From JAZDFH01 sp043808035 (GTDB lineage Bacteria > Patescibacteriota > Minisyncoccia > UBA6257 > Colwellbacteraceae), in NCBI GenBank assembly GCA_043808035.1, contig JAZDFH010000069.1:1-5218 (forward strand): a stretch of 5,218 bases of DNA, given 5' to 3'. The position numbers and the translations under genes were made by a program. The notes under the pieces are model-generated. The model did not search any database. It saw only the letters and a program-made list of their open reading frames with translations, and was not told where the DNA came from. Below, one piece after another: positions 5,106 to 5,218 of the stretch (positions within the stretch are counted from its first letter, which is position 1; each line of letters opens with the position of its first letter).

Positions 5106-5143
5106 CGCACCTGCGGTGCGGTCGCTTCGCCTGCGGGCGAGGC
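5106..5143. repeat. Two adjacent GC-rich hairpins after the tRNA
   Basis: CGCACC-TGC-GGTGCG (5106-5120) is a perfect 6-bp stem. GCTTCGCC (5124-5131) pairs with GGCGAGGC (5136-5143) over a TGCG loop, with one G-T pair. Both have CCTGCGG at their apex, so they may be two copies of one small palindromic unit. This stretch has about 80% G+C, far above the surrounding genes. There is no T-run, so it is not a classic terminator. Confidence 0.65.
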
Positions 5144-5164
5144 TGAAAGGGCTGATTTTACAAC

Positions 5165-5191
5165 GATTTGCCACGCAGAGCGTGGCAAATC
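5165..5191. repeat. Perfect 12-bp palindrome near the right edge
   Basis: GATTTGCCACGC (5165-5176), AGA, GCGTGGCAAATC (5180-5191) is a perfect inverted repeat with a 3-base loop. It is followed by CTTTC rather than a T-run. It resembles an interspersed palindromic repeat, though it could serve as an RNA 3'-end stabiliser for the tRNA transcript. Confidence 0.75.
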
Positions 5192-5218
5192 CTTTCAAAT
5201 TACGCCTTTTGCGCGCGA

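Noticed and set aside
4913..5188. A 91-codon minus-strand open frame spanning the tRNA and the GC-rich hairpins
   Set aside because: Its middle (RERDSNPRCPFEH) is the antisense translation of the tRNA-Ser gene, a well-known source of false proteins, and it covers palindromic noncoding DNA.
1..5218. CRISPR array, toxin-antitoxin pair or restriction system
   Set aside because: No regularly spaced direct repeats and no gene with matching motifs; all convincing reading frames are accounted for by other families.

Overview
The window looks like a piece of an AT-rich, streamlined bacterial genome, most likely a member of the Patescibacteria (Candidate Phyla Radiation), and within it probably the Parcubacteria/Paceibacteria. 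The best clue is the pseudopilin at 90-1136 (minus strand). Its N-terminal helix is followed by an NPAEL / DLQTLNKAL segment and a LamG-type C-terminal domain, an architecture I know mainly from that group. A stand-alone CofE-like ligase, a YerC-type TrpR-family regulator and the general lack of Shine-Dalgarno sites fit the same picture. TGA is used as an ordinary stop, so this is not a Gracilibacteria-type recoded genome. The lineage is inferred from family memory, not computed.

Layout. The left end (1 to about 149, minus strand) is the end of an insertion sequence. It holds the first 20 codons of a probable IS630-type transposase with its own -35/-10 promoter. It appears to have landed in the LamG domain of a secreted pseudopilin (90-1136, minus), whose frame now ends inside the element. 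A 291-base divergent intergenic stretch follows. From 1428 onward everything is on the plus strand: a YjbQ-family protein (1428-1871); a YerC/TrpR-family repressor (1920-2219) with a strong promoter and a palindromic candidate operator overlapping its start; a structured 174-base gap with a clear intrinsic terminator; an unrecognised 229-residue protein with the only strong ribosome-binding site in the window (2394-3083), closed by a second strong terminator; a metal-dependent amidohydrolase of the DUF6282 type (3224-4108); a CofE-like gamma-glutamyl ligase (4211-4942); and tRNA-Ser(CGA) (4985-5074). The tail after the tRNA holds GC-rich hairpins unlike the surrounding DNA.

How the genes fit together. 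Most are probably single-gene transcription units: two intrinsic terminators, several candidate promoters and gaps of 48-174 bases separate them. The YerC-like repressor is a plausible autoregulator. The amidohydrolase and the CofE-like ligase (102-base gap, no terminator between them) could be co-transcribed and might act on related amide or gamma-glutamyl substrates, but the sequence does not show the substrate. I see no complete new defence or mobile system here. The points most worth following are the IS insertion in the pseudopilin, the YerC operator, the leader of the 229-residue gene, and that protein itself, which shows a weak resemblance to cyclodipeptide synthases.
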